A DNA stretch of 64,000 nucleotides from Synechococcus sp. PCC 6312. Lineage in GTDB: Bacteria > Cyanobacteriota > Cyanobacteriia > Thermosynechococcales > Thermosynechococcaceae. This document shows, piece after piece, positions 26,458-36,606 of this stretch. Numbering within the stretch: position 1 is the stretch's first letter; each line of letters opens with the position of its first letter. The translations under genes and the position numbers were made by a program. The notes below the pieces were generated by a model. That model worked only from the letters and a program-made list of their open reading frames with translations, was not told where the DNA came from and searched no databases. Location: contig NC_019680.1 in assembly GCF_000316685.1 (NCBI RefSeq), positions 3,481,407 through 3,545,406 of the forward strand, in the 5' to 3' direction.

Positions 26458-28159
26458 GGTGATGCAGTTACTAGCCCAAGATCAAAGTGGCTTACGGATT
26501 GTCTATCCACCCGTTGAACATCAAACCACAGCCCCCCAAATTTTTATTATTGGCACAGCCCCACCCCAGCAAATTGTTACGGTTAATGACCAAGTAATTA
26601 GCCAACGGTCTCCAGCCGGCCATTTTGCCCCCACAGTTCCCTTAGCCTATGGAGAAAATCAAATCCGTATCCAGGCCGGTGGCCAAACCCAAATTCTAAC
26701 TGTCACCCGTCCCCAACATCCCCCCATCACCGGACTAAATATTCTTGAGCCAGCCAGCAATTGGAGTCGTTTACCGAATGAACCCCTTTGTTTTACGTCC
26801 CAGGCCCCAGCCACAAGCACCCTTCACGTCCAGGTCGGTCAGGAGAAAGTTCCTCTATTCCCAATCCCAACGCCGGCCCAGCTTCCCCCCAACAGTGCGG
26901 CCCTCACCCACACGAATCAACCCCAATCCAACCCCATTTCAACCTTTCGAGGCTGTACCCAATTGTCCCAATCCAGTGACTACGGCCGGCCCCAATTTCG
27001 ATTAACTGCCCCAAACAAAGAATCCCAACTTGCGCCCGGTCGCATCCAAATTCTCAACCCCAATCAACTCCGCCCCATTCAAGTGATCCGGCCCCTCGGA
27101 GGTATTGCCCGCACTGGCCCCAGCACCGATTATTCCCGACTCACCCCGCTACCCCCAGGTACACAAGCTACCGTCACAGGCCAAACCGGAGAATGGTTAC
27201 GACTCGACTACGGGGCCTGGATTAACAAAAACGAAACCCAACCCTTACCCCCAGACAGCCCAACACAATCCCTGATTCGGAGTATTACCAGTCGGCAAGT
27301 CCCCGGTTGGACAGAAATCCGCTTTCCCCTGGAAGTTCCCGTGCCAGTAGCTGTGGATGTGAGCGACAAAACCTTTACCCTGAAACTGTTCAACACTACT
27401 GCCCAAACTGATGTGATTCGCCTCGATGCAGATCCCGTCATTAGTCGCTTGGATTGGCAACAAACCCGGCCTGGGGAAGTCATTTATCGGTTTCAACTTC
27501 ATTACCAACAACAATGGGGCTATCGTCTCCGTTATGAAGGAACTACGTTGGTTTTGGGCTTAAGGCATCCTCCGAAATTGGGGCCTAAAACGCAACCTTT
27601 GGCCGGGCTAAAAATCCTCTTAGATGCAGGGCATGGGGGGCCAGAGGATTCGGGAGCGATTGGGCCAACGGGTGAGCCTGAAAAGAAATTTACGCTAATT
27701 CTGGCCAAACTCCTAGAAACTGAACTGCAAAAACGGGGGGCGATGGTCATCCAAACCCGGACTACGGACAAAGACCTAGACTTACCGGAGCGGATCCTCG
27801 CCATTGAAAATAGTGAACCGACCTTAGCCTTCAGCCTTCATTACAATGCCCTACCAGACCAGGGAGATGCCCTCAACACCCAGGGAATTGGCGCATTTTG
27901 GTACCAGGCCCAGAGTCACAGTCTTGCGCTATTTTTAGAGGATTATTTAGCTACCCAACTAAATCGGCCCCGGTATGGCGTGTTTTGGAATAATTTGGCA
28001 TTGACTCGCCCCACTGTTGCCCCAGCCGTTGTCCTGGAATTGGGGTTCATGATCAATCCCTGGGAATTTGAATGGATTACGGATGAAACATCCCAAAAAC
28101 AATTGGCGAAAACCCTCGGTGATGGCATCCAGGCCTGGTTGTTGCAGGCGCAAAGATAA
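26411..28159 (+). CDS. N-acetylmuramoyl-L-alanine amidase with SH3-like domain
   Basis: Zinc amidase that cuts the amide bond between muramic acid and the stem peptide, used in septum splitting and wall turnover. The mature protein has a beta-rich N-terminal half, an SH3b-type module around GGIARTGPSTDYSRLTPLPP (about residues 234-253), an AMIN-like beta stretch, and a C-terminal Amidase_3 domain. Zinc ligands appear in LLDAGHGG, the glutamate of GEPEKK and SLHYNA, with the catalytic glutamate in VLELGFM. The N-terminus from 26411 (LMGGGFTGLGGYMVMQLLA) could act as a weak signal peptide; an ATG at 26456 is the alternative. The start lies inside the divergent hydrolase gene. Confidence 0.9.
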   Translation: MGWLMGGGFTGLGGYMVMQLLAQDQSGLRIVYPPVEHQTTAPQIFIIGTAPPQQIVTVNDQVISQRSPAGHFAPTVPLAYGENQIRIQAGGQTQILTVTRPQHPPITGLNILEPASNWSRLPNEPLCFTSQAPATSTLHVQVGQEKVPLFPIPTPAQLPPNSAALTHTNQPQSNPISTFRGCTQLSQSSDYGRPQFRLTAPNKESQLAPGRIQILNPNQLRPIQVIRPLGGIARTGPSTDYSRLTPLPPGTQATVTGQTGEWLRLDYGAWINKNETQPLPPDSPTQSLIRSITSRQVPGWTEIRFPLEVPVPVAVDVSDKTFTLKLFNTTAQTDVIRLDADPVISRLDWQQTRPGEVIYRFQLHYQQQWGYRLRYEGTTLVLGLRHPPKLGPKTQPLAGLKILLDAGHGGPEDSGAIGPTGEPEKKFTLILAKLLETELQKRGAMVIQTRTTDKDLDLPERILAIENSEPTLAFSLHYNALPDQGDALNTQGIGAFWYQAQSHSLALFLEDYLATQLNRPRYGVFWNNLALTRPTVAPAVVLELGFMINPWEFEWITDETSQKQLAKTLGDGIQAWLLQAQR

Positions 28160-28259
28160 CAATGTCCAGGCCTGGGCTGATGAACTGTCAATCCCCCCAT
28201 CGGTTTCAGGATGGAATAAAATGAGTCCACTTAGCCAAAATATTTAGTGAAGTTCTGCC

Positions 28260-29324
28260 TTAAGACCCTTGGGCTTGAAAAAGGGTTTGTCGCCGCAAAA
28301 TTTCTGCAATCGTAATATTAGGTTCCGGCGCACCATTAAACGCAGTTCCCACTTCCCCCCGAATAAATTGCAACTCAGCCAAACGATAGCCTTCCTCTGG
28401 TAAGGGGATATAGCCAACCTTCGCTACTAAACTAGGTGCTTCTTTAAGATAAAACTCAACAAATTCTTTTAATACATTATTATCCTGGGCAGCCTTGGCA
28501 TCCACATAAATAAATAAGGGGCGAGAGAGGGGTTGATATTGAGCATTTTGCACCGTCTCAACCGAGGGAAGCACTGCACCTTTGCCACTATCAATGGGAA
28601 CTGGCTTTAACCGATCTTGATTCGCTTCAAAATAGGCAAACGGCAAGTACCCTAGGGCGTTAGGATTATCGGCAATACCCTTGACAATCACATCATCATC
28701 TTCACTGCCGGTATAGTCATTGCGGGAATTTTTGGCATCCCCCATAATCGCTTCATTAAAATAGTCAAACGTTCCTGAATCTCTCCCAGGCCCGTACAAG
28801 ACTAACGGCTGATCCGGAAAATTGGGACGAATCTGATTCCAACGGGTAATTTTCCCTTCCGCAGCTTTCTCCCAGATCATTTTTAGTTCAGCGAGAGACA
28901 ACTGATCCACCCAGGCATTGGCCGGATTCACCGCAATCGTCAAGGCATCAAACCCCACAGGTAATTCGATAAAAGGCACGGCATTACTAATACAGGCATT
29001 CATCTCCGCAATCAAAATGGGGCGCGAGGCATCACTAATGCTTGTCTCTCCCGCACAGAACCGCCGAAACCCCCCTGAAGTCCCGGAAAACTGAGCCTCA
29101 ATCATAGCATTTTGCCCCTGGAGAGTTTCCTTAAAGGCTTCGACCACCGCGGTTGTAATCGGAAACACAGTACTAGAACCATCAATCTTAATCGGCCCTT
29201 GACTGAGTTGGGACTCGGGTGAACCACAGGCCACGAGAATAGCCAGGATTAGGGCAAGGGGCCAAAATCGAAAGAATGAGCGCAGGGGACGGAAGAGAAG
29301 TTTACGCATAGGAACTGAAAACAC
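28260..29324 (-). CDS. sphX: SphX-like phosphate-binding lipoprotein
   Basis: Periplasmic phosphate-binding protein. The N-terminus has basic residues, a hydrophobic run and a lipobox (LAILVACGS), giving a lipid-anchored protein. Phosphate-contact motifs are IDGSSTVFPIT, FSGTSGGFRRFCAG, ISDASRPI and YGPGRDSGTFDYFNEA, as in the PstS superfamily. The extra cysteines (FCAGE, NACISN) and C-terminus match SphX of cyanobacteria rather than classical PstS. A GTG at 29324 and ATG at 29307-29309 are both possible starts. It diverges from the pst operon and is expected to be phosphate-starvation-induced. Confidence 0.92.
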   Translation of the reverse strand: MFSVPMRKLLFRPLRSFFRFWPLALILAILVACGSPESQLSQGPIKIDGSSTVFPITTAVVEAFKETLQGQNAMIEAQFSGTSGGFRRFCAGETSISDASRPILIAEMNACISNAVPFIELPVGFDALTIAVNPANAWVDQLSLAELKMIWEKAAEGKITRWNQIRPNFPDQPLVLYGPGRDSGTFDYFNEAIMGDAKNSRNDYTGSEDDDVIVKGIADNPNALGYLPFAYFEANQDRLKPVPIDSGKGAVLPSVETVQNAQYQPLSRPLFIYVDAKAAQDNNVLKEFVEFYLKEAPSLVAKVGYIPLPEEGYRLAELQFIRGEVGTAFNGAPEPNITIAEILRRQTLFQAQGS

Positions 29325-29566
29325 TCCGGCAAGAAAAGGAGAATTAGCACACTGGGGATAAGTAACGCATCAATCAGGAAAACTCGACCCATCAATTTCT
29401 ATTGATATATTTTGAGGGTACTCGATTGGTTTGCAGAGGGGAAAGCTGTTACAAAAATTTAGAGGAAATATTCTAAAAACTGAGGATTAGGAATTATTGG
29501 GAGAGCATTCAGGGGCTAGCAGCAATTAGTTTAAGGGGGCAACACAACAAGAATTTTCCCCAGACC

Positions 29567-29585
29567 ACGTTAAGGTCAAATTAAT
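29567..29585 (-). promoter_or_regulatory. Putative Pho box toward sphX
   Basis: On the minus strand two octamers, ATTAATTT and CTTAACGT, are separated by three bases (11-base period). Both are close to the published cyanobacterial Pho-box unit (PyTTAAPyPyT). It is about 245 bases upstream of sphX, so the promoter would have to be distal. Assignment by pattern only. Confidence 0.4.
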
Positions 29586-29765
29586 TTTGGACATCTTTAA
29601 GGATATTTTCAGAATTGCCCTTTGAGTCCTGATTTTGTTAAGAGTTGATCGGGCCAATTTAAGGGAGACAGAGTTTTTGGCATGAATCAGTTTGCGCCTC
29701 CAGGCCTGGGAGTTCTAGTCAAAAAGTCAGGTTTGTTGCTTTAAGGTTTCGTTAATTTGATTTAC

Positions 29766-29784
29766 CTTAACCTGGTCTTTACTG
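29766..29784 (+). promoter_or_regulatory. Putative Pho box of the pst operon
   Basis: CTTAACCT, a three-base spacer, then CTTTACTG, matching the direct-repeat layout of SphR-binding sites in cyanobacteria, about 130 bases upstream of the pstS start. A GTTAATTT unit just upstream is slightly out of phase. Confidence 0.5.
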
Positions 29785-29912
29785 AATCAGGGTATCGTCT
29801 AGCCTGTGAAGTAGATTGAGATTTTAGTGATTGTATCCGTTTTTACAGATTTTCTCTGTCTTGGTTGTTTTGTAACTGCTTCACGCTTGACGTTATTTGG
29901 TGATTGAGGATC

Positions 29913-30992
29913 ATGGTTGCAAAAATTAAGCGATCCCGTTTTTTAGCTGGCCTGGCAGGGGTATCGGTCGCATTCACGGTGGTGGCCTGTGGCGGCGGTC
30001 AAGAAACAACAGGTTCGGGCGACTCTACCTCTCCGGTCTCAGGTCAGGTTGCTCTCAGTGGGGCGGGGGCGACTTTCCCGGCTCCTCTCTATCAGAAATG
30101 GTTTGCTGATTTTAATCAAAAGTATCCGAACATCACCGTGGCTTATCAATCTGTGGGCAGCGGGGCTGGAGTCCAACAATTTACCCAAGGTACGGTGGAC
30201 TTTGGGGCCAGCGACGTGGCCATGAAAGACGATGAGATTGCTAAGGTCTCGCAGGGTGTGGTGATGCTACCCATGACGGCTGGGGCAATTGTGATGGCCT
30301 ATAACCTCCCTGAAGTCAAGGAACCAATTAAATTATCTCGGCAATTACTAGCTGATATTCTCCTGGGTAAAGTCAAGAAATGGAACGATCCGGCCGTGGT
30401 TAAGGACAATCCCGGTGTTACTTTTCCCGACAAAGCCATTCAAGTGGTCTATCGTTCCGATGGCAGTGGGACAACTGGGGTATTTACAAAGCACATGGCC
30501 GCGGCCAGCCCAGAGTGGAAAGACAAAGTTGGGGAAGGCAAAACCGTCCAATGGCCAGTGGGTGTTGGGGCCAAAGGGAATGAGGGTGTGACGGCCCAGA
30601 TTCAACAAACCCCTGGCTCGATTGGCTATATCGAATATGGCTACGCTAAGCAAAATGGTCTCCAGATGGCGATTCTCCAAAACAAGGCAGGTGAATTTAT
30701 TGAGCCAACCCCGGAAGCCTTTACCGAAACGCTGGCGACAGTAGAGTTACCAGAAAACTTGCGAGCCTTTATTCCCGATCCGGAAGGGGCGAAGTCCTAT
30801 CCGCTGGTCAGCTATACCTGGATTTTGGCTTATAAAGAGTACAGTGATCCCGAGAAAGTAAAAGCCTTCAAAGCGGCGATGGAGTATGGTTTAACCACTG
30901 GGCAACAGGATAGCGCGGCCTTGGGTTATATTGCCCTGCCAGAGCCTGTGGTGACTCGTGTGAAAGCTGCTCTAGAGACGATCAAACCCTAG
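29913..30992 (+). CDS. pstS: Phosphate ABC transporter substrate-binding lipoprotein PstS
   Basis: High-affinity periplasmic phosphate receptor for PstCAB. The signal peptide KIKRSRFLAGLAGVSVAFTVVACGGG ends in a lipobox cysteine. Binding motifs are LSGAGATFPAPLYQKWF, YQSVGSGAGVQQF, FGASDVAM, VYRSDGSGTTGVFTKHM and GSIGYIEYGYA, all PstS-typical. The ATG at 29913 with GAGG just upstream is chosen over the in-frame TTG at 29904. It is the first gene of pstSCAB, ten bases before pstC. Confidence 0.96.
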   Translation: MVAKIKRSRFLAGLAGVSVAFTVVACGGGQETTGSGDSTSPVSGQVALSGAGATFPAPLYQKWFADFNQKYPNITVAYQSVGSGAGVQQFTQGTVDFGASDVAMKDDEIAKVSQGVVMLPMTAGAIVMAYNLPEVKEPIKLSRQLLADILLGKVKKWNDPAVVKDNPGVTFPDKAIQVVYRSDGSGTTGVFTKHMAAASPEWKDKVGEGKTVQWPVGVGAKGNEGVTAQIQQTPGSIGYIEYGYAKQNGLQMAILQNKAGEFIEPTPEAFTETLATVELPENLRAFIPDPEGAKSYPLVSYTWILAYKEYSDPEKVKAFKAAMEYGLTTGQQDSAALGYIALPEPVVTRVKAALETIKP

Positions 30993-31001
30993 GAACCGTT
31001 T

Positions 31002-31952
31002 ATGACGACCTCTCTCCCCCAGGCCCCGGCCATTGCCCAACCCCGGACTCCCCAAGAAAAATTGGTGGATCGCGGCTTTATTTGGTTGACTCGCATTTGT
31101 GCCTATGGGATTGCTATCTTGCTTCTGTTTATTGGCCTTCGCGTGGCGATTGAAGCAGGGCCGGCGATCTCGAAGTTTGGCCTGGGGTTTCTGGTGACAG
31201 AAAGTTGGAACCCGGTGACAGGTATTTATGGCGCGTTGCCGGTGATTTATGGAACTTTCGTCACCTGTGCCATTGCCCTCTTATTGGGGGTGCCGATTGG
31301 GGTGGGAACTGCAATTTTCCTCAGTGAAAACTTCATCCCGGTGGCGGTACGAACCGTTCTAGTCTTTTTGATTGAACTGTTGGCGGCCATTCCCAGTGTG
31401 GTTTATGGGCTTTGGGGTATTTTTGTCTTGATCCCCATTTTGCGGGATTTTGGTGGTTGGCTCCACAATGCGGCCGGCTGGTTTCCTCTATTTTCAACCC
31501 AACCGACTGGGCCTGGCCTGCTTCCGGCTGGGGTCGTGTTAGCAATCATGATTTTGCCCATTATTACGGCGATTTCTCGGGATTCCTTGGCTTCTCTCCC
31601 CCCCGAACTTCGGCAAGCCTCGATTGGCCTGGGCGCAACTCGGTGGGAAACGGTTTTCCGGGTTTTGGTACCGGCGGCATTTTCAGGGATTATCGGGGCA
31701 ATCATTTTAGCCTTAGGGCGGGCGATGGGCGAAACGATGGCCGTGACAATGTTGATCGGTAACTCGAATCAGGTAAATATTTCTCTGTTTGCCCCTGGAA
31801 ATACGGTTGCATCGCTCTTGGCCAGTCAGTTTGCCGAAGCCAGTGGGATCCAGGTTGCCGCCCTAATGTATGCCGGATTAGTCTTGTTCTTTATGACCTT
31901 TGTGGTGAATGTGATTGCTGAGTTGATTGTCCTGCAAGTCAAAAAATTCTAG
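31002..31952 (+). CDS. pstC: Phosphate ABC transporter permease PstC
   Basis: Inner-membrane permease half of the Pst transporter, 316 residues with six membrane segments after a short cytosolic N-terminus. The BPD_transp_1 coupling loop reads LASLPPELRQASIGLGATRWETVFRVLVPAAFSGI, where the cytosolic EAA motif contacts PstB. The segment AIPSVVYGLWGIFVLIP and ILALGRAMGETMAVTML are PstC-specific. Immediately follows pstS. Confidence 0.96.
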   Translation: MTTSLPQAPAIAQPRTPQEKLVDRGFIWLTRICAYGIAILLLFIGLRVAIEAGPAISKFGLGFLVTESWNPVTGIYGALPVIYGTFVTCAIALLLGVPIGVGTAIFLSENFIPVAVRTVLVFLIELLAAIPSVVYGLWGIFVLIPILRDFGGWLHNAAGWFPLFSTQPTGPGLLPAGVVLAIMILPIITAISRDSLASLPPELRQASIGLGATRWETVFRVLVPAAFSGIIGAIILALGRAMGETMAVTMLIGNSNQVNISLFAPGNTVASLLASQFAEASGIQVAALMYAGLVLFFMTFVVNVIAELIVLQVKKF

Positions 31953-32035
31953 GTTGTTGCTGTTGCCATATATGGTCAAATAAATTTCCTGAGCCTGCCT
32001 GATTTGGTTTATCTGCCCTTTCCCCCCTTGCACCT

Positions 32036-32887
32036 ATGACTGCTGTTTCCGCCTTTGATAAGAAATTTACTAGCCGGACGTTGTTTAGTTGGGTGATGAC
32101 CTCCCTGACTGGCCTTTGCGTTGTGACTGCGGTTGTTCCTTTGGTTGCCGTATTAGCCTATGTAATTTGGCAAGGTGGTAGTCGCTTTAGTTTAGCGTTG
32201 TTCACGAAATTGCCCCCTCCGCCAATGGTTCCGGGTGGTGGTTTTGCCAATGCGATTGTTGGGACAATTACGATGGTGGGCCTGGCGGTGGTGATTAGCT
32301 TACCGATTGGGATTGGGGCGGCGGTTTTTTTATCGGAGTTTGCCCCAAATTGGGTCGCCCGTTGGATTCGCTTTGCCACAAATATTTTGAACGGTGTCCC
32401 TTCGATTATTGTGGGCGTGTTTGCCTATGCGGCCTTGGTTGTTCCCTTAAAGACTTATTCTGCTTTTGCCGGTGCGGCGGCCTTGGCGGTGTTGATGCTG
32501 CCAACCATTATTCGGACAACGGATGAGGCCTTGTTAATTGTTCCTCAAGATATTCGCTGGGCCTCGGTTGGCCTGGGAGCTTCTGGCTATTGGACGACCT
32601 TACGGGTCATTTTACCAGCGGCGGCTCCGGCAATTATTACAGGAACGACTTTAGCAGTGGCCCGGGCGGCGGGAGAAACGGCTCCTTTAATCTTTACGGC
32701 GTTGTTTACTCAGTTTTGGAGTAAGAGTTTGTTGGCCCCGACGGCCTCTTTGGCAGTGTTGATTTATAACTTTGCCATTGTTCCGTTTAAAAATCAGCAA
32801 GAATTGGCCTGGGCAGCTTCATTTTTATTAGTCATTCTAGTCTTAATTACTAGCATCATTTCTCGCTTGGCCACCCGCCGCCGTTAA
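32036..32887 (+). CDS. pstA: Phosphate ABC transporter permease PstA
   Basis: Second permease half, 283 residues, six membrane segments. [16 protein letters not shown] parallels the PstC AIPSVVYG element, and the coupling loop is [51 protein letters not shown] is the PstA hallmark. It lies 83 bases after pstC and 25 before pstB. Confidence 0.96.
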   Translation: MTAVSAFDKKFTSRTLFSWVMTSLTGLCVVTAVVPLVAVLAYVIWQGGSRFSLALFTKLPPPPMVPGGGFANAIVGTITMVGLAVVISLPIGIGAAVFLSEFAPNWVARWIRFATNILNGVPSIIVGVFAYAALVVPLKTYSAFAGAAALAVLMLPTIIRTTDEALLIVPQDIRWASVGLGASGYWTTLRVILPAAAPAIITGTTLAVARAAGETAPLIFTALFTQFWSKSLLAPTASLAVLIYNFAIVPFKNQQELAWAASFLLVILVLITSIISRLATRRR

Positions 32888-32912
32888 CTGTTCTGTTTGG
32901 GATTTATTGCTT

Positions 32913-33710
32913 ATGACTTCCGCTCATCCTGTTGCTGAAACTGCCGTAGAAACTCGTAATCTTAATGTGTACTATGGCTCCTTTTTAGCGGTCCAAGAGG
33001 TTTCGATTAAAATCCCGAAGCAGCAAGTGACCGCCTTTATTGGTCCTTCGGGTTGTGGCAAAAGTACGATATTACGCTGTTTTAATCGCTTAAATGACTT
33101 AATTGATAGTTTCCGGGCTGAGGGAGAAATCCTCATTGATGGCCAAAATATCAATTCGACCCAAGTGGATCCGGTGGAATTGCGGCGGCGAATTGGGATG
33201 GTTTTTCAAAAGCCTAACCCGTTTCCGAAATCGATTTATGACAATGTGGTTTATGGGGTGCGGGTGAATCGGCATAAGGGGGATTTAGATGAAATTGTCG
33301 AGCGAGCCTTAACCCAGGCCGCGCTGTGGGATGAAGTCAAAGATAAGCTCAAAACCAGTGGATTAGCTCTTTCTGGAGGACAACAACAACGCCTATGTAT
33401 TGCCCGGGCAATTGCAGTGCAGCCAGAAGTCGTCTTGATGGATGAACCTTGTGCCTCGTTGGATCCAATTTCGACCCTGAAGGTGGAAGAGCTTATTAAT
33501 GAGCTAAAACAGTCCTACACGATCATCATCGTGACCCACAATATGCAGCAGGCGACCCGGGTTTCCGATATGACGGCCTTCTTTAACGCCACCCTGTCGG
33601 ATAAAGGCAAGCGATATGGTTATTTAGTGGAATATGATCAAACCAAAAATATTTTCCACAGTCCGCAGCAGGAAGCAACCCAGCAATATGTCAGTGGACG
33701 TTTTGGCTAG
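32913..33710 (+). CDS. pstB: Phosphate ABC transporter ATP-binding protein PstB
   Basis: ATPase subunit of Pst, 265 residues. Walker A is GPSGCGKST, the Q-loop region [12 protein letters not shown], the signature [14 protein letters not shown], Walker [14 protein letters not shown] and the switch histidine IVTHNM. The [12 protein letters not shown] element is specific for PstB. The ATG at 32913 is used; a TTG two codons upstream is in frame. Last gene of the operon; no phoU follows, the next gene being convergent polA. Confidence 0.97.
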   Translation: MTSAHPVAETAVETRNLNVYYGSFLAVQEVSIKIPKQQVTAFIGPSGCGKSTILRCFNRLNDLIDSFRAEGEILIDGQNINSTQVDPVELRRRIGMVFQKPNPFPKSIYDNVVYGVRVNRHKGDLDEIVERALTQAALWDEVKDKLKTSGLALSGGQQQRLCIARAIAVQPEVVLMDEPCASLDPISTLKVEELINELKQSYTIIIVTHNMQQATRVSDMTAFFNATLSDKGKRYGYLVEYDQTKNIFHSPQQEATQQYVSGRFG

Positions 33711-33744
33711 GCAGAACATTCCCTAATTTTTGAACGGCTCCTAG

Positions 33745-36606
33745 CTATTTGGTGCTCATCCAATTGGGGCCAGGATGGGCTTCGACAACTAAGGGCACAG
33801 ATAAGGGAATTGCTTGGGCCATCGTGGTTTCAATCAGGGGTTGAAGTGCCTGCCATTCCTCTTGGGGCATTTCCATCACTAATTCATCGTGGACTTGAAG
33901 CAAAATTTGGGCTTGGTAGGGTTGTAAGGCCTGTTGGAGTTTGACCATCGCCACTTTAATTAAGTCGGCACTGGACCCTTGAATCGGAGCATTGGCTGCC
34001 GCTCGCAGTTGCCCCCGCTCAAAATTGGTCATTTTTAGTTTGTTGATATCGATCTTTTCTAGTTCTTGGATCGGTTTGCCCTTTAGTTGGGTCAGATCGG
34101 AGCTATCAAAATTAAAGTAGCGCCGCCGGCCGAGAATGGTTTGTACGTAGCCTTGGGAAATAGCTTGATACTCCATTCGTTGCAGATAGGTAAAAACCTG
34201 AGGATAGCGATCATAGAATTTGGCAATAAATTCTTTCGCGTTGGCTAAATTTACCCCGGCTTCTCGGGAAAATCGTTGCGCACCCATGCCATAAATGACC
34301 CCAAAATTGATGATCTTGGCCAGGCGGCGTTCTTCGGAATTAATCTCTGTCTTGTCTAGGAGCAACTGGGCTGTGAGGGTGTGGACATCTTGGCGGTTCT
34401 GATAGGCGGTAATGAGACGGGGTTCTTGACTGAGATGGGCCAGGATGCGTAACTCAATTTGGGAATAATCCGCTGATATTAAAATCCAGTCTGGCTCAGG
34501 AATAAAGGCCGCCCGAATTTGCCGACTAAACTCTGTCCGGATGGGAATATTTTGCAGATTGGGGTTAGACGAAGACAGGCGGCCGGTGGCGGTAATGGCC
34601 TGGTTAAAATCGGTATGAACGCGTTGGGTATCGGGTCTCACCAGTTCCGGCAAGGCATCTACATAGGTGGATTTCAGTTTAGCCAGGGTGCGATGCTCGA
34701 GGATGAGATCAATAATGGGGTGATCCCCTTGGAGTTTTTCGAGGGTGGCGGCATCGGTGGAATAGCCCAGCTTGGTTTTGCGGGTTTTCTTGATATCCAG
34801 GCCCAGGGTATGAAAGAGTAATTGACTCAGTTGTTTGGGAGAGCCTAAATTAAAGTCAAAGCCTGCTAATTCATAGGCCTGGGTTTCCAGTTGATTCAGT
34901 TGATGATTGAGTTGCTCAGAGAGTTGTTTTAGGTAATCCACATCAATCCGAATCCCCACCGTTTCCATAGCCGCTAAGACGGGTTCTAAGGGCAGTTCAA
35001 CCTGTTCCAATAGCTCTAGTAACTTTGGGGTTTGGCTTAGTTCTTGGCGGAGGGGATCAACGAGTAAATAGGTGGTATAAACATCCAGGCCACAGTATTG
35101 AGCGACTTCTGAAATAGAGACATCAGCGAGAGATTGCCCCTTACTGACTAATTCACCGTAGGTTAAGGCGCGAATGGGTAAATACCGACTGGAAATATCC
35201 GTTAAGTTATGACTGCCTTCTGGGTTGATGACATAACTGGCTAACATGGGATCAAAGACCACACCCGTTAATTCTAGGCCTTGAAACTGCAACACCAGCC
35301 GATCATATTTGGCATTTTGCAGAACTTTGGGATAGTTGGGATCCCTTAAGATGGGTTGGAGTTTCTCTAACGTTACTGATAGTTCTAAGTTTTGCCCTGT
35401 GCGATGTCCTAAGGGAAGATAAGCCATCTGATCCAGGCCTGGCCCCCAACAACAGCCAATCCCGACTAATTGGGCATCCCGTGGTGAGAGAGAGGTGGTT
35501 TCCGTATCCCAGGCCACGGGTTTGTTTGGATCGGTCTGTTGTTTGAGGGTTTCAATGAGTTGATCGAGTTTTGCGGGACTATTAATAATTTGCACATCTA
35601 GGTGTGGGGGCTGGGCATTTTCGGTGTCATTGGCGGAGAAGAACCAATCCTCATCTTGGCTTAAGGTTTCTGCTGCTAGTTGCGCGCCGCCCAGTTGGGT
35701 ATGCAGTTGTAAGAGAGAGGTTTTAATGGCCTTGAATTCTAATTTGGCTAACAGAGGATCAAGGGTATGCCAATCAAAATCTCCTAACACCAGTTGCTCT
35801 AAACTCACTTCAATTGGGACATTCAGGGCAATTTGGGCCATAAATTGGGAGTGGCGGGCGGACTCTAAGCCCTCTTTGAGTTTTTTTTGGGTGGCCCCCT
35901 TAATCTGATCTAAATGGGCATAAATGTTATCTAGAGTTTCAAATTGCTCAATCAACTGGACGGCGGTTTTGGGGCCAATGCCTCGCACTCCGGGAATGTT
36001 ATCAGACGTATCACCACAGAGAGCTTTGTAATCCACCACTTGCCGAGGCCATACTCCAAGCTTACTTTTAACCTCTTCGGGGCCGAATTCTTTAGCAGCA
36101 GTTGTACTCTTGGCAAAGGCAGAACTCAAATGCAGAACTGAAATCCCTTTTTCCGGGTCAATCAGTTGAAATAAATCCTGATCGCCACTGACAATTTTGA
36201 CCTTTAATCCCGCCTGGCTGGCCTGTTGAGCAATGGTTCCAATCACATCATCGGCTTCATAACCAGGGGAAATTAAAATCGGGACGCTCAGGGCCTGGAG
36301 GAGCAGTTGTAAGTTTTCTAGGTCGGGGGCAAAGTCATCGGGAGTTTCCGGTCGGCCTTCTTTGTAAGTGCTATCGGCTTCATGGCGGAAGGTTGGCCCC
36401 CCTAAATCAAAGGCAACGGCGAGATGATCGGTTTGCTCGGCCTGGATGACCTCCAACAGGGTTTTCAAAAAGCCAAAGGTGATGCTAGTTGGGATTCCCG
36501 TAGAAGTTCGCAGGCCCCCATCCCGTCCCTTCGCAAAGGCATAGTAGGAACGAAACGCCAAGGAATGCCCGTCAACTAGGAGCAATGTGGAGTTAGGTCT
36601 AGTCAT
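33745..36606 (-). CDS. polA: DNA polymerase I
   Basis: Repair and Okazaki-fragment polymerase, 953 residues. Residues 1-300 are the 5'-3' exonuclease (LLLVDGHSLAFRSYYAF, SGDQDLFQLI, GDTSDNIPGVRGIGPKTA). Residues 330-530 are the 3'-5' proofreading domain with its acids kept (WDTETTSL, NAKYDRLVL, YCGLDVYTTY). The rest is the polymerase with motif A (DYSQIELRILAHLS), motif B (RRLAKIINFGVIYGMG) and motif C (QVHDELVME). The start codon overlaps the stop of the upstream pentapeptide gene (ATGA), so the two are translationally coupled. Confidence 0.97.
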   Translation of the reverse strand: MTRPNSTLLLVDGHSLAFRSYYAFAKGRDGGLRTSTGIPTSITFGFLKTLLEVIQAEQTDHLAVAFDLGGPTFRHEADSTYKEGRPETPDDFAPDLENLQLLLQALSVPILISPGYEADDVIGTIAQQASQAGLKVKIVSGDQDLFQLIDPEKGISVLHLSSAFAKSTTAAKEFGPEEVKSKLGVWPRQVVDYKALCGDTSDNIPGVRGIGPKTAVQLIEQFETLDNIYAHLDQIKGATQKKLKEGLESARHSQFMAQIALNVPIEVSLEQLVLGDFDWHTLDPLLAKLEFKAIKTSLLQLHTQLGGAQLAAETLSQDEDWFFSANDTENAQPPHLDVQIINSPAKLDQLIETLKQQTDPNKPVAWDTETTSLSPRDAQLVGIGCCWGPGLDQMAYLPLGHRTGQNLELSVTLEKLQPILRDPNYPKVLQNAKYDRLVLQFQGLELTGVVFDPMLASYVINPEGSHNLTDISSRYLPIRALTYGELVSKGQSLADVSISEVAQYCGLDVYTTYLLVDPLRQELSQTPKLLELLEQVELPLEPVLAAMETVGIRIDVDYLKQLSEQLNHQLNQLETQAYELAGFDFNLGSPKQLSQLLFHTLGLDIKKTRKTKLGYSTDAATLEKLQGDHPIIDLILEHRTLAKLKSTYVDALPELVRPDTQRVHTDFNQAITATGRLSSSNPNLQNIPIRTEFSRQIRAAFIPEPDWILISADYSQIELRILAHLSQEPRLITAYQNRQDVHTLTAQLLLDKTEINSEERRLAKIINFGVIYGMGAQRFSREAGVNLANAKEFIAKFYDRYPQVFTYLQRMEYQAISQGYVQTILGRRRYFNFDSSDLTQLKGKPIQELEKIDINKLKMTNFERGQLRAAANAPIQGSSADLIKVAMVKLQQALQPYQAQILLQVHDELVMEMPQEEWQALQPLIETTMAQAIPLSVPLVVEAHPGPNWMSTK

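Larger units (their letters stand above)
29325..29912. other. Shared sphX / pstS regulatory region, no gene seen
   Basis: About 590 bases between two divergent phosphate-binding-protein genes, rich in TTAA cores as expected for PhoB/SphR control. Two clear eight-base direct-repeat pairs (listed separately) point in opposite directions. One CCAGGCCTGG lies at 29700. The ribosome site GAGG precedes pstS. Confidence 0.6.
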
